From NCBI GenBank assembly GCA_036821645.1, contig DAISJD010000048.1:1-19929 (forward strand): a stretch of 19,929 nt of DNA, given 5' to 3'. Shown here piece by piece: positions 8,201-15,006 of the stretch. The notes under the pieces are model-generated. The model did no database searches and was not told the origin of the DNA. It saw only the letters and a program-made list of their open reading frames with translations. The position numbers and the translations under genes were made by a program. How positions within the stretch are numbered: position 1 is the stretch's first letter; every line of letters starts with the position of its first letter. The DNA is from DAISJD01 sp036821645 (GTDB lineage Bacteria; Pseudomonadota; Alphaproteobacteria; ATCC43930; CGMCC-115725).

Positions 8201-10507
8201 TTTCAGTTCGTCGCCGGGCAAAATCTGGAAGATCTGAGCAATCGCGTGACCTTGTACCGGTCGCTGTGCGGGCGCCATCGCCAGGATAAGTCGGCCATGC
8301 TGCTGGGCGTGATGGAGCGGACCTTCACCCGGTTGATGAAGCCGGGCTCCAAAGAGGCGGCGGATGCTGCGGCTTTCGATGAAGAAACGGTCCGCCGCCA
8401 TTTGATGGACCTGCGCGACTACACGTCGTTTTGCTATAGCCAATGTTTATGCCTGTTCTGGAGTTGGCACGAACGCGACTATGAGGCGGTGCTGAAGGCT
8501 TGTTCCGAAATCGAACGGTTGTTCGATAGTTTGAACGGTCAGATCTGGGTGCCGTTTTACGTCACCTATCAGAGTTTGGCTTATTGCGAATTATGGCCGA
8601 AGCTTTCCCAGACCCGTCGTCTTAAGGCGCGTTGGTATTTGGCTCGCAATCGCCGATGGATGCAGTCCTGGGCCCGGGAAGCCCCGATGAATTATGCCCA
8701 TCGGGCCGATTTGTTGAATGCAGAATCCGCCCGTCTGAGCGGTCGGCGCTACGAGGCGGTCGCGGCCTACGATCGGGCGATGAAACACGCGATCAGCAAT
8801 GGTTTTACCCAGGATCAAGCCTTGATTTCCGAACGGATGGCATCCCTGTTGGCTGCCGACGGCGTCCGTCTTGCCGCCGATGCGGCCTGGCGCTCGGCCA
8901 GCAATGCTTGGGGCCGGTGGCATGCGGTCGCCTTGAAGGATCGTCTGAGCGATCGTCTGGGCATGCCGGAGCAGGTGGCGCGTTTCGCTGGCAAAACGAC
9001 CGTGGCCGGGATCGACAATGCAACCGTGGCGAAATTGGCCCAGGCGATTTCCGGCGAGTTGGTGTTGGATCGTCTGCTCGAACGGTTGCTCGATCTGGCC
9101 ATGGAAAATGCGGGGGCGCGGCAATCGGCCCTGGTTTTATTGGAAAATGGCCGCCTGACCGTGCCGACCGAACGCAGCGTCGAAGGGGGCGTGTCGGATA
9201 GTTTTTCCTTGGGCCGCCCCTTGTCTGAAACCGACGTGCCGGTCAATGTCGTCAGTTACGTGACCAGTACCTTGATGCCGGTCGTGATCGAGGATGCGTC
9301 GGGGGAAACCCGGTTCGGTCGGTGCGCCCGGTGGCAGGGGCGCGGGCGGCTGTCGGTGCTGTGCGCCCCGATTATCCATCAAGGGCGCTGCATCGGCGCG
9401 CTTTATTTGGAAAATGACCGGACCTCCGGCGTGTTCACGGCGGAGCGGGTCGAATTGTTGCAGGTTTTGGCATCGCAGGCGGCGATTGCCATTGCCAATG
9501 CGCGGCTGTTTACCGAATTGGATCGTACCCGCGCCGAACTTGAAACCTATACCCACCGTCTGGAGCAGATGGTGGCGGAACGCACCAGCGCCCTTGAGGA
9601 TCGCAGCGGGGCCTTGCAGCACTCCCTGGAACAGTTGCGTGCGGCCCAGGCCCAGTTGGTATTGCGCGAAAAACTGGCCTCGTTGGGGCAATTGACGGCG
9701 GGTATCGCCCATGAAATCAAAAACCCCCTGAATTTCGTCAATAATTTCTCGTTGCTGACCCGGGGGCTGCTGGATGATTTTCAACAAAGCCTGCGCGACG
9801 GCGATCTTGAGGAACAGAGCGAATTGATGACGATGATCATCGATAACCTGTCGAAGATCGAACATCACGGCCGCCGGGCCGACGCGATCGTGCGCAGCAT
9901 GTTGCTGCATTCGCGCACGGGATCATCGGAATTTGCCCCGACCGATCCGAACCGTTTGGTCGGCGATGCCATGACCTTGGCCTATCACGGCATGCGCACG
10001 CAGGATGGCAGTTTCACCTGCGAAATGGTGCAGGATTTCGATCCCGACATCGGACAGGTCGAGGTGGTTGCCCAGAATTTGATGCGGGTTTTGGTCAATC
10101 TCTTGGCGAATGCCTTTTATTCCCTGGGGCGGCGGGTACGAGAATCCGTCGACCCTACCTATCGCCCGATCCTATCGCTTTCGACCCGGGGGCATGGCGA
10201 TCACATTGAAATTACCATCCGCGACAACGGCCTCGGCATGACGAAAGACGTGCGCGAAAAACTATTCACGCCGTTTTTCACGACGAAACCACCGGGTGAG
10301 GGGACGGGACTTGGCCTGTCGCTCGGCTATGAAACCATCGTCACCGAACATCGCGGCACGATCCGGGTCGATGGTGAGCCGATGGGCTTTGCCGAATTCT
10401 GCATCAGCCTGCCACGGACCCGGACGGGGGAAAAGTCAGCCCCGCCCGGTGTGATGCCGGAACCGGCGGCACCAAGTGATTTGGAAGTGGCATTGCATGA
10501 GGGATGA
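5207..10507 (+). CDS. Giant signalling protein: pseudokinase, AAA ATPase, GAF and histidine kinase
   Basis: The protein (about 1766 aa) follows the layout of the 'trifunctional' Ser/Thr kinase/ATPase/histidine kinase family. Numbering is from the ATG at 5207; a TTG at 5171 would add 12 residues. Residues 1-270 form a kinase fold: the APEQTGR segment (Glu168) and the DLWQVGVILYRLLTG helix are kept, but HRD reads HRN (119-121), DFG reads AGY (138-140) and no ATP-binding lysine is evident, so it is probably inactive. An AAA/STAND-type module has Walker A GGPAGIGKSS (Lys321) and Walker B LVLFLDDLQWAD (Asp444, Asp445). A long helical, TPR-like region reaches about residue 1280. GAF lies at about 1282-1440, then a coiled coil. 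The histidine kinase core is complete: GIAHEIKNPLNFVNNF (His1502), N box (Asn1635), DNGLGMT (1673) and GEGTGLGLS (1697). No membrane segment or receiver domain is seen, so it is cytoplasmic and needs a partner regulator. Ligand unknown. Confidence 0.9.
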   Translation: MILVPGFRDSDLIAHNGPWTLVRMVRESDGVTVLVEQSTGGTLRRALDLADRIDDAEALVPVDLIAHDEAISLILKDFPGAGPLSALAPAGPAGLDWFLPIAIALTKAVGGFHGQRLIHRNLSLQTVLCDPSGGIKLAGYGLVHRLGEADGELIANPGAEAAAYIAPEQTGRIARTTDHRSDLWQVGVILYRLLTGNFPFQGDDQAKLFHAIIALDPSWPDFVPSTLAGIVGRLLAKDPSDRYQSAFGLRTDLESCLDSLKRFGTIEPFAIGRHDIPQNLRIPNILYGREAELVVLAEAFERASSGDRVVLTVGGPAGIGKSSLADAIRGRAYDIGGHVASGKFDLLQRAVPYSAIILALRELSRQLLALGPAAAAWRRHLLSAIGSNGQIIINVVPEMELLLGKQPEPPQLGLAEADVRFNLVMQQFMAALARPDSPLVLFLDDLQWADSASLELIRHLLVTPELKYVLFIIGYRDNEIEPGGAIDRFLEEGRGWYRQTLGPLPSTAICRLLADTLHVEFDEVRPLADLVLAKTKGNAFFVGEFIKALDRKELLRFDDRAGRWRWDLAAVRSQDVTDNVLTLVSDRISSMPSVTVRLLEYAAAIGSRFDLDTLSLVVDQPTEQVLRDFGQAITESLVIETELPGEWRFAHDRIQDSAYQRIPIDNRPRLHGRIGSLLAARLSPSQFEERLFDIVNHLNIARKLRHTKQERQELTDLNLRAALKAQASAAYAPAGQYVAIAREMAEGLGDAKVDFDLAYTSAEIAYLTGDHEATERLARAALDRALTIFDRIQVLELLIQYYNSSVQYEPAVSIALLAGMWVDEKLPENPGKLAVLWAIVRVAMRLSRFSAQEIENLPEMVDPKKRAMLRIWLRTASSAYFTKPNLFALMMLRGVELSLRYGVTADSAFGFQTWGLIQITVFGRAAEAMKFAKISSFIVNRFQARSIRIRSNFSFAVFISPWKEPISYGPPRFLEGAAEALETGDLEYWSYCLWWYCAFQFVAGQNLEDLSNRVTLYRSLCGRHRQDKSAMLLGVMERTFTRLMKPGSKEAADAAAFDEETVRRHLMDLRDYTSFCYSQCLCLFWSWHERDYEAVLKACSEIERLFDSLNGQIWVPFYVTYQSLAYCELWPKLSQTRRLKARWYLARNRRWMQSWAREAPMNYAHRADLLNAESARLSGRRYEAVAAYDRAMKHAISNGFTQDQALISERMASLLAADGVRLAADAAWRSASNAWGRWHAVALKDRLSDRLGMPEQVARFAGKTTVAGIDNATVAKLAQAISGELVLDRLLERLLDLAMENAGARQSALVLLENGRLTVPTERSVEGGVSDSFSLGRPLSETDVPVNVVSYVTSTLMPVVIEDASGETRFGRCARWQGRGRLSVLCAPIIHQGRCIGALYLENDRTSGVFTAERVELLQVLASQAAIAIANARLFTELDRTRAELETYTHRLEQMVAERTSALEDRSGALQHSLEQLRAAQAQLVLREKLASLGQLTAGIAHEIKNPLNFVNNFSLLTRGLLDDFQQSLRDGDLEEQSELMTMIIDNLSKIEHHGRRADAIVRSMLLHSRTGSSEFAPTDPNRLVGDAMTLAYHGMRTQDGSFTCEMVQDFDPDIGQVEVVAQNLMRVLVNLLANAFYSLGRRVRESVDPTYRPILSLSTRGHGDHIEITIRDNGLGMTKDVREKLFTPFFTTKPPGEGTGLGLSLGYETIVTEHRGTIRVDGEPMGFAEFCISLPRTRTGEKSAPPGVMPEPAAPSDLEVALHEG

Positions 10508-10532
10508 GGGCAAGAGACGCGTGTCGCCCCCG

Positions 10533-11525
10533 TCAGGTGGCCGGGTTGGTCTTTGTAGGCCGTCTTTCTCCCAGGTCCGTCTCAGTGTGCTCGCGCACGA
10601 TGAATTGGGGTTTGCCATTGGCCGTCAGGAACAGGCGGCCCAGATATTCCCCGGCAATGCCGAGGATCAGCAATTGCACCCCAGACAGCAGCAGCAACGC
10701 CGCCATGGTCGAGGCCCAACCGGCAGGGGTTTGGTAGAACAGGGCTTCGACGATCACGATGGTTGCGGCAAGTGCGCCTAGGAAACTGAACAACATCCCG
10801 GCCGCAGTCGCGATGCGCAGAGGCATGACCGAAAAATTCACGAACATGGCCAGCCACAGACGCACGAGGCGGCGGATCGTGTAATTGCTTTCCCCCATCC
10901 CGCGCGCCAGATGCAGGACCTCGATCCGCTCGATCGATTGGGTCGATTGCAGGATCAGCCCGTCGATATAGGCAAACGGCCCCGTATAGCGAATGATTTG
11001 ATCGACGAGAAACGCGTTCATGCACCGAAAACTGCACAGGTAAAGCCCTTTGGGCTTATCGAGCAGGATATCGGCGACGTAATTGGTGAACTGGCTGCCC
11101 CAATTGCGCCAAGAGGCATGGCGTTTGGTCTGATACCACGTATAGACGACGTCGGCCCCGGTGGCCTTGGCATGGGCGAGGAGTTTCAAGACTTCCGAGG
11201 GTGGGTTTTGCAGGTCGTCATCCATCGTGATGACATGGGCCCCACGCGTGGCATGGAGACCCGCCATGACGGCGTTATGTTCGCCGAAATTGCGGGCGAG
11301 ATTGATCAGTTGGATCGGCACGCAGGCGGTTGCGACCAAATGCTGACAGACGGCGAGGCTTTGATCGGGACTGCCATCGACCACCAAAATGATCTCATGG
11401 CCGCCCGGGATATCGAGCTGTTGCAGGGCATCGACCAGGATCGGGATCGAGGCGGCCCCATTATAGACCGGAATGACAATGCTGAGCGCATAGCGGATGG
11501 CGGGGCGGGCACGAGGTTCAAGCAT
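10533..11525 (-). CDS. Family 2 glycosyltransferase, polyprenyl-phosphate sugar synthase type (ArnC/GtrB-like)
   Basis: This 330-residue enzyme should transfer a sugar from a nucleotide donor to a polyprenyl (undecaprenyl) phosphate on the cytoplasmic face. The GT-A fold opens with LSIVIPVYNG, followed by LARNFGEHNAVMAGL and the metal-binding MDDDLQNPP (Asp102-104), a close match to ArnC/GtrB/DPM1 relatives. Two C-terminal membrane helices (about 235-275 and 280-305) and the ending ILGIAGEYLGRLF are typical of the bacterial lipid-linked group. The ATG at 11525 is chosen because the family begins right before LSIVIPVYNG; a frame open to 11651 would only add residues read out of the methyltransferase gene. 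It overlaps the stop of that gene by 8 bases, which suggests translational coupling. It ends tail to tail with the kinase gene, 25 bases apart. Sugar identity cannot be read from sequence. Confidence 0.9.
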   Translation of the reverse strand: MLEPRARPAIRYALSIVIPVYNGAASIPILVDALQQLDIPGGHEIILVVDGSPDQSLAVCQHLVATACVPIQLINLARNFGEHNAVMAGLHATRGAHVITMDDDLQNPPSEVLKLLAHAKATGADVVYTWYQTKRHASWRNWGSQFTNYVADILLDKPKGLYLCSFRCMNAFLVDQIIRYTGPFAYIDGLILQSTQSIERIEVLHLARGMGESNYTIRRLVRLWLAMFVNFSVMPLRIATAAGMLFSFLGALAATIVIVEALFYQTPAGWASTMAALLLLSGVQLLILGIAGEYLGRLFLTANGKPQFIVREHTETDLGERRPTKTNPAT

Positions 11526-12261
11526 GTTTTCGGGCAACCACCAAAAGAGAGCCGCCGAACGGCAGACGCAAGCCGCGGCGAATGGCGAAAGTTTCAAGGG
11601 TGGTGAGACGGTGAAACAGCGCGTCGAGGATGAAGGGATAGGGTTTGACATCGCTCGCCGTCCCTTGTGCGGCCAAAAGTTTCCGCTGAACCACCATCAG
11701 CGGAAAGAGGATGCTGTTCCAATAGCCCGTGCGTATTGCCGTGAACCCGGCTGCCCTGAGGGGGGGCAAAATGGCACCGGCGGTATAGCGGCGCGCCGTG
11801 TGCACGGCCCGGTCATGAGCGGCATAGAGCCAGGGATAGGCCGGTAGATTGAGAATGAGCGTGCCCCCTGGCGCCAGCACCCGGTAAAACTCCCGCAGGC
11901 TTGCGGCCTCATCGACCGACCGATGGCACAGAACATCGACGGAAAACAGACCCGCAAACTGATTGTCGGCAAAGGGCAGGTGGTTGATCGAGCCTACCGT
12001 CACCGGCAGGTGGGACCGGCTGCGCGCCAGATCGACGGCGAGCGGTGCATAGTCGAGGCCGACGACAGGATGGGGCGTGCTTGCCGCGAGCTTGTCCAGA
12101 AACCCCCCCGTCCCACAGCCGGCATCGAGGATCGGTAGAGAGCCCAGCGCCGGGTCCGGCCGGTGCCGTGCCCAAAGGGCCAAGAGATGTCGATGGCAGG
12201 TGCGATACCACCACATCTGGGCTTCCACCGCGTGCATCTTGAGATATTCGTCCCGGTTCAT
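11518..12261 (-). CDS. Class I SAM-dependent methyltransferase
   Basis: The 247-residue protein has a Rossmann-type methyltransferase core. Motif I is ILDAGCGTGGFL (residues 45-55), followed by VVGLDYAPLAVDLAR for the acidic loop after strand 2. INHLPFADNQF and LREFYRVLAPGGTLILNLPA are typical of the Methyltransf_11 group, which methylates small molecules, lipids or sugars. A characteristic N-terminal part (EYLKMHAVEAQMWWYR) precedes the fold, as in methyltransferases found beside glycosyltransferase genes. The ATG at 12261 overlaps the upstream TGA as ATGA, fixing the start; a longer frame to 12414 reads into the preceding gene. It sits between a GT-C and a GT2 gene, so the target may be a polyprenyl-linked sugar or lipid, but this is inference. 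Confidence 0.87.
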   Translation of the reverse strand: MNRDEYLKMHAVEAQMWWYRTCHRHLLALWARHRPDPALGSLPILDAGCGTGGFLDKLAASTPHPVVGLDYAPLAVDLARSRSHLPVTVGSINHLPFADNQFAGLFSVDVLCHRSVDEAASLREFYRVLAPGGTLILNLPAYPWLYAAHDRAVHTARRYTAGAILPPLRAAGFTAIRTGYWNSILFPLMVVQRKLLAAQGTASDVKPYPFILDALFHRLTTLETFAIRRGLRLPFGGSLLVVARKHA

Positions 12262-13943
12262 GGCGTCGCGGATCCAGATGGGCGGGTGGTCGCCGCCTGG
12301 ATCGCGTCTTCTTCTTCCAGCATTTCGATCGACCGGCGATCCAGCACGACGGAGAGCAGCGCCCCCAGCCGTTCCACCCGGTAGACTTCCTTGCCTGACA
12401 GGGATTTGTCGCAATCATCTTTGGTAAAGGCGATGAAGAAATCGGCGTGTGCACGGTCTTCAGTAAAGATGAAATTGGTTGGGAAAAAATAATCGGCAGA
12501 AATCGGCGGGCCACAGACGGCAATTGAAAAATCATGATCCTCGAAACCGGCACCATATTCGGTTTCGAGATACATCTGGAGGCCATGCACCGCTTCAGCG
12601 TAGGAATTGCCCCAATAATCGGTTTTGAACAGGGTTTCGGCACCCTTCACGCCGCCCACGAAATTATTGTAATAGACATATTCATCCGGGTGCAGGGCAA
12701 TCATGACCCCGATATGCTGCACGGCACAGAAGGCGACAAGTCCGGCCATCACCCGTTTATGCCGGAAGGCGGCGGCCCGTTCGAGCAGGGCATCGACAAC
12801 CAAGGCCGCCGCCACGGCCAAGGGGGGCAGGACGAAGATAAAATGGCGCATACCATCGAAGAGAACGGCCCGGATGGTAACGGCATAGACGACCGGAAAC
12901 AGGATCGCCGTTGCGATGACGAGATAGTGTAGCGCCCGCGTGCGCCGGGTTACGCGTCCTGTGCGGTACAAGGCGACGAGCGACAAAGGCAGAGCAAGCA
13001 ACGCCGGTAGTAGCACCAATTCCGGCAAAGCCAACACGATATGGGTCGGCAGGTAAGACCAGGGTAAATCGCTGGCCGGGTAATAACGTCCGGCGAACAA
13101 GGTATAAAATGGAAAGGTGACGTGACTGAAAAATTCAAGGGTTTTTAACGGGTGGCCGATCGGATCCTGTTGCGCCCATGGCCAAAACAACAACATGACA
13201 GGATAGGCAATGAGCAGCATCGGGGCGAGAACCGTGGCACCGGCCGTGAGCCCTGCGCGCACGGGTTTCAGCCAAGAACCGGTTTCAAGACCAAGCCACA
13301 CGCAATAGGCCAACCCGGCAAGCCCGACATAGCCGAGCAGCAGCAACCCGCCCACGCGCACGCCAAGGGCCATGCCGATGGCAAACCCAAGTTTGATCAC
13401 CAAGCTTATGGCAGGACGCGGAAGCTCTGGAACGATCCGGCACATATAGTAAACCGACCAAATGGACGCGACCGCAAAGGGTATATCCTTGGGGTTATTG
13501 AACATTTGGCCGTAATAATTGGGAATGGCGATAAGAAGCAGGGCGGACAGAAATCCGGCCCGCGGCCCGGCCATCAAACGGCCGAGTTTTGCCGTGCCGA
13601 TCAAACCCAGAATGCCGATCAGACCGTTCAGGAGATGGCGCGTTTCATAGGTACCGAAAGATGAAACGCGATTGATGGCAGCCGCCGTCATATCGAAGGC
13701 AGCGCCATAATTATAGAGATTGAGCCAAGTGAGGGCTCGTGTATCGCGAAAGCCGGACAGATAGTAGTTGAGAACGAACTCGCCATACCAATTATGGACG
13801 TCCTCATCCCAGGTCACGCCGTAATCATGGAATGTCGCAAAAACCAACCCGGTCGTGAAAAGCAGCAATAAGAGTGTGGCGCTGGTCCACCCGACGGAAA
13901 AACCAGGACGCGGCACGAGTCTCGGTTGGGCCAATTCCATCAT
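12258..13943 (-). CDS. GT-C type membrane glycosyltransferase (ArnT/PMT-like, family 39-related)
   Basis: This roughly 561-residue polytopic membrane protein begins with a membrane helix (about residues 20-38) followed by FHDYGVTWDEDVHNWYGE. The Asp46-Glu47 pair in the first periplasmic loop is the hallmark of GT-C enzymes that take sugars from polyprenyl-phosphate donors. About ten further hydrophobic segments follow to residue 425, then a soluble C-terminal part (about 430-561) with conserved-looking NNFVGGVKGAETLFKTDYWG. That segment is seen in bacterial dolichyl-phosphate-mannose mannosyltransferase homologues. It heads a three-gene operon with a methyltransferase and a GT2 enzyme that could make its donor. 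Start choice is uncertain: ATG at 13943 or 13940, or a TTG at 13949 that has GGGAG about 11 bases upstream. The acceptor, whether lipid, protein or glycan, is unknown. Confidence 0.86.
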   Translation of the reverse strand: MMELAQPRLVPRPGFSVGWTSATLLLLLFTTGLVFATFHDYGVTWDEDVHNWYGEFVLNYYLSGFRDTRALTWLNLYNYGAAFDMTAAAINRVSSFGTYETRHLLNGLIGILGLIGTAKLGRLMAGPRAGFLSALLLIAIPNYYGQMFNNPKDIPFAVASIWSVYYMCRIVPELPRPAISLVIKLGFAIGMALGVRVGGLLLLGYVGLAGLAYCVWLGLETGSWLKPVRAGLTAGATVLAPMLLIAYPVMLLFWPWAQQDPIGHPLKTLEFFSHVTFPFYTLFAGRYYPASDLPWSYLPTHIVLALPELVLLPALLALPLSLVALYRTGRVTRRTRALHYLVIATAILFPVVYAVTIRAVLFDGMRHFIFVLPPLAVAAALVVDALLERAAAFRHKRVMAGLVAFCAVQHIGVMIALHPDEYVYYNNFVGGVKGAETLFKTDYWGNSYAEAVHGLQMYLETEYGAGFEDHDFSIAVCGPPISADYFFPTNFIFTEDRAHADFFIAFTKDDCDKSLSGKEVYRVERLGALLSVVLDRRSIEMLEEEDAIQAATTRPSGSATP

Positions 13944-13949
13944 CGTCAA

Positions 13950-14243
13950 CGCTGCGATAACTCCCGATGTCGATACCAGTCTTGTCGTGTCGCGTTTGAG
14001 CGGGGCTTGACCATGGTTGCAGGGGGCGTCGTCACTTGTTGGTTCGTTTCAGGCGTCAGTTTGTTTGGCGTCATTCAAGGTCTTTGTGGCGGAATAATGA
14101 ATTAATCTAAAGGAGGAGATCTTAAGAAAGACTGATTAAACAATCAATTCATGGTTTATTTTTACAAAAACGCTCAATTCGGTCACAATGCGCAGGCTCT
14201 GCATCCGGGCAAAGTCGGGATTGTGACCGAATTTCTCAGCAAT
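13950..14243. other. Intergenic region before the glycosyltransferase operon
   Basis: The gap between the DUF4167 stop and the GT-C start holds the DUF4167 terminator (14165-14233). It also has two direct GGCGTCA repeats (14052-14058 and 14067-14073), 15 bases apart in period, and an isolated Shine-Dalgarno-like TAAAGGAGGAG (14108-14118, plus strand) with no start codon at usable distance. It probably carries the promoter of the glycosyltransferase operon on the minus strand, but no clear -35/-10 pair was found. Confidence 0.45.
14165..14233 (-). terminator. Rho-independent terminator of the DUF4167 gene
   Basis: AATTCGGTCACAAT (14176-14189) and ATTGTGACCGAATT (14220-14233) are perfect 14-base inverted repeats around a 30-base loop. 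They begin 11 bases after the DUF4167 stop. Read on the minus strand, the stem is followed after six bases by TTTTT (14169-14165). The stem is unusually long, and the T run is short and slightly displaced, so the call is good but not textbook. Confidence 0.65.
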
Positions 14244-14663
14244 CTATTGGGGTTGCGGTGTGTCAGGCAACGGGGGCAGAGGCTGCTGCGTTTCGATGAT
14301 TTCCGCGATTTCGGGCTGTTCCGCATCGAGATCGGCCGGGTTCATCGGACGCGCCGCCAAATGGCTTGGATTTTCCCCATTGGCGTTCATGATGCGGAAG
14401 TAATGCTCGGCATGTTGATAAAAATTCTCGGCAGCGACACGGTCGCCCGAGGATGCCGCCTCGCGGGCGAGGGCCACGTATCGCTCGAAGACTTGATAGG
14501 CGTTGCCGCGAATTTTTATGCCGGGACCATTGCTGTCAAAGGTTTGAGAGCGATGGGGGGGTCTTGGACGACCGCCGGGCGGACCCATGGGCGGACCTGG
14601 GGGGCCGCCGTTATTGGGATTGCTGCTGCGGCCGCGCGACCGTTTATTGGGACCTGATCTCAT
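14244..14663 (-). CDS. DUF4167 domain-containing protein
   Basis: The 139-residue protein has a low-complexity, Gly/Pro/Arg/Asn-rich N terminus (to about residue 36). A compact conserved core follows: GNAYQVFERYVALAREAASS, then DRVAAENFYQHAEHYFRIMN. This core is the hallmark of DUF4167, a family widespread in alphaproteobacteria. The C terminus is acidic and proline-rich. The basic, disordered N terminus suggests nucleic-acid binding, but the function is not established to my knowledge. The ATG at 14663 has AGG about 6 bases upstream. Position downstream of prfA-prmC is the usual genomic setting of this family and supports the call. Confidence 0.9.
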   Translation of the reverse strand: MRSGPNKRSRGRSSNPNNGGPPGPPMGPPGGRPRPPHRSQTFDSNGPGIKIRGNAYQVFERYVALAREAASSGDRVAAENFYQHAEHYFRIMNANGENPSHLAARPMNPADLDAEQPEIAEIIETQQPLPPLPDTPQPQ

Positions 14664-15006
14664 GGCACCTGATACGGGCTGGAGTATGATGGGTTCAAGC
14701 GGTATGGCCTGGACCGTTATTCATACGATAAAATCAAAACCAGAGCATTTTTCCACTGAGACAAGCACAATTGGAAAAACCCTCACGGGTGTGATCACGG
14801 TAATGGGCTATGGGGCAAAACCAACCGGGCATCCGACCGGACCGAACGCCTCGGACCGAATGCCCCAGGCGAATGCCCCAGAGCGAATGACAATGCGGGC
14901 CTCAACGCCCAAAATCCACCAAATCCCCGAGAAACAAGGATCCTGGACCATCAACCGCAACGCATAAGACCCTAGACGGGACGGGGCCGCATTCCAACTG
15001 TTATTT
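14664..15006. other. Long leader/intergenic region between prmC and DUF4167
   Basis: These 343 bases hold no convincing gene. On the minus strand they form the leader of the DUF4167 gene. The part at 14827-14890 is repetitive: CGAATGCCCCAG occurs at 14857-14868 and again at 14870-14881, and GGACCGAA-type units repeat just before. GGGCAT (14827-14832) can pair with ATGCCC (14860-14865), giving a structured RNA. The part at 14700-14790 is more AT-rich and may hold a promoter. No terminator was seen after prmC. Confidence 0.45.

Noticed and set aside
11526..11651. Longer start of the GT2 gene
   Set aside because: The added 42 residues come from reading the methyltransferase gene in another frame. 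The family starts just before the first beta strand.
14151..14657. A 168-codon plus-strand frame after a strong Shine-Dalgarno sequence
   Set aside because: The ribosome site is about 32 bases from the ATG, too far, and the frame is antisense to the DUF4167 gene and crosses its terminator palindrome.
14857..14890. Repeat units considered as a CRISPR array
   Set aside because: Only two adjacent near-identical 12-base units with no spacers.
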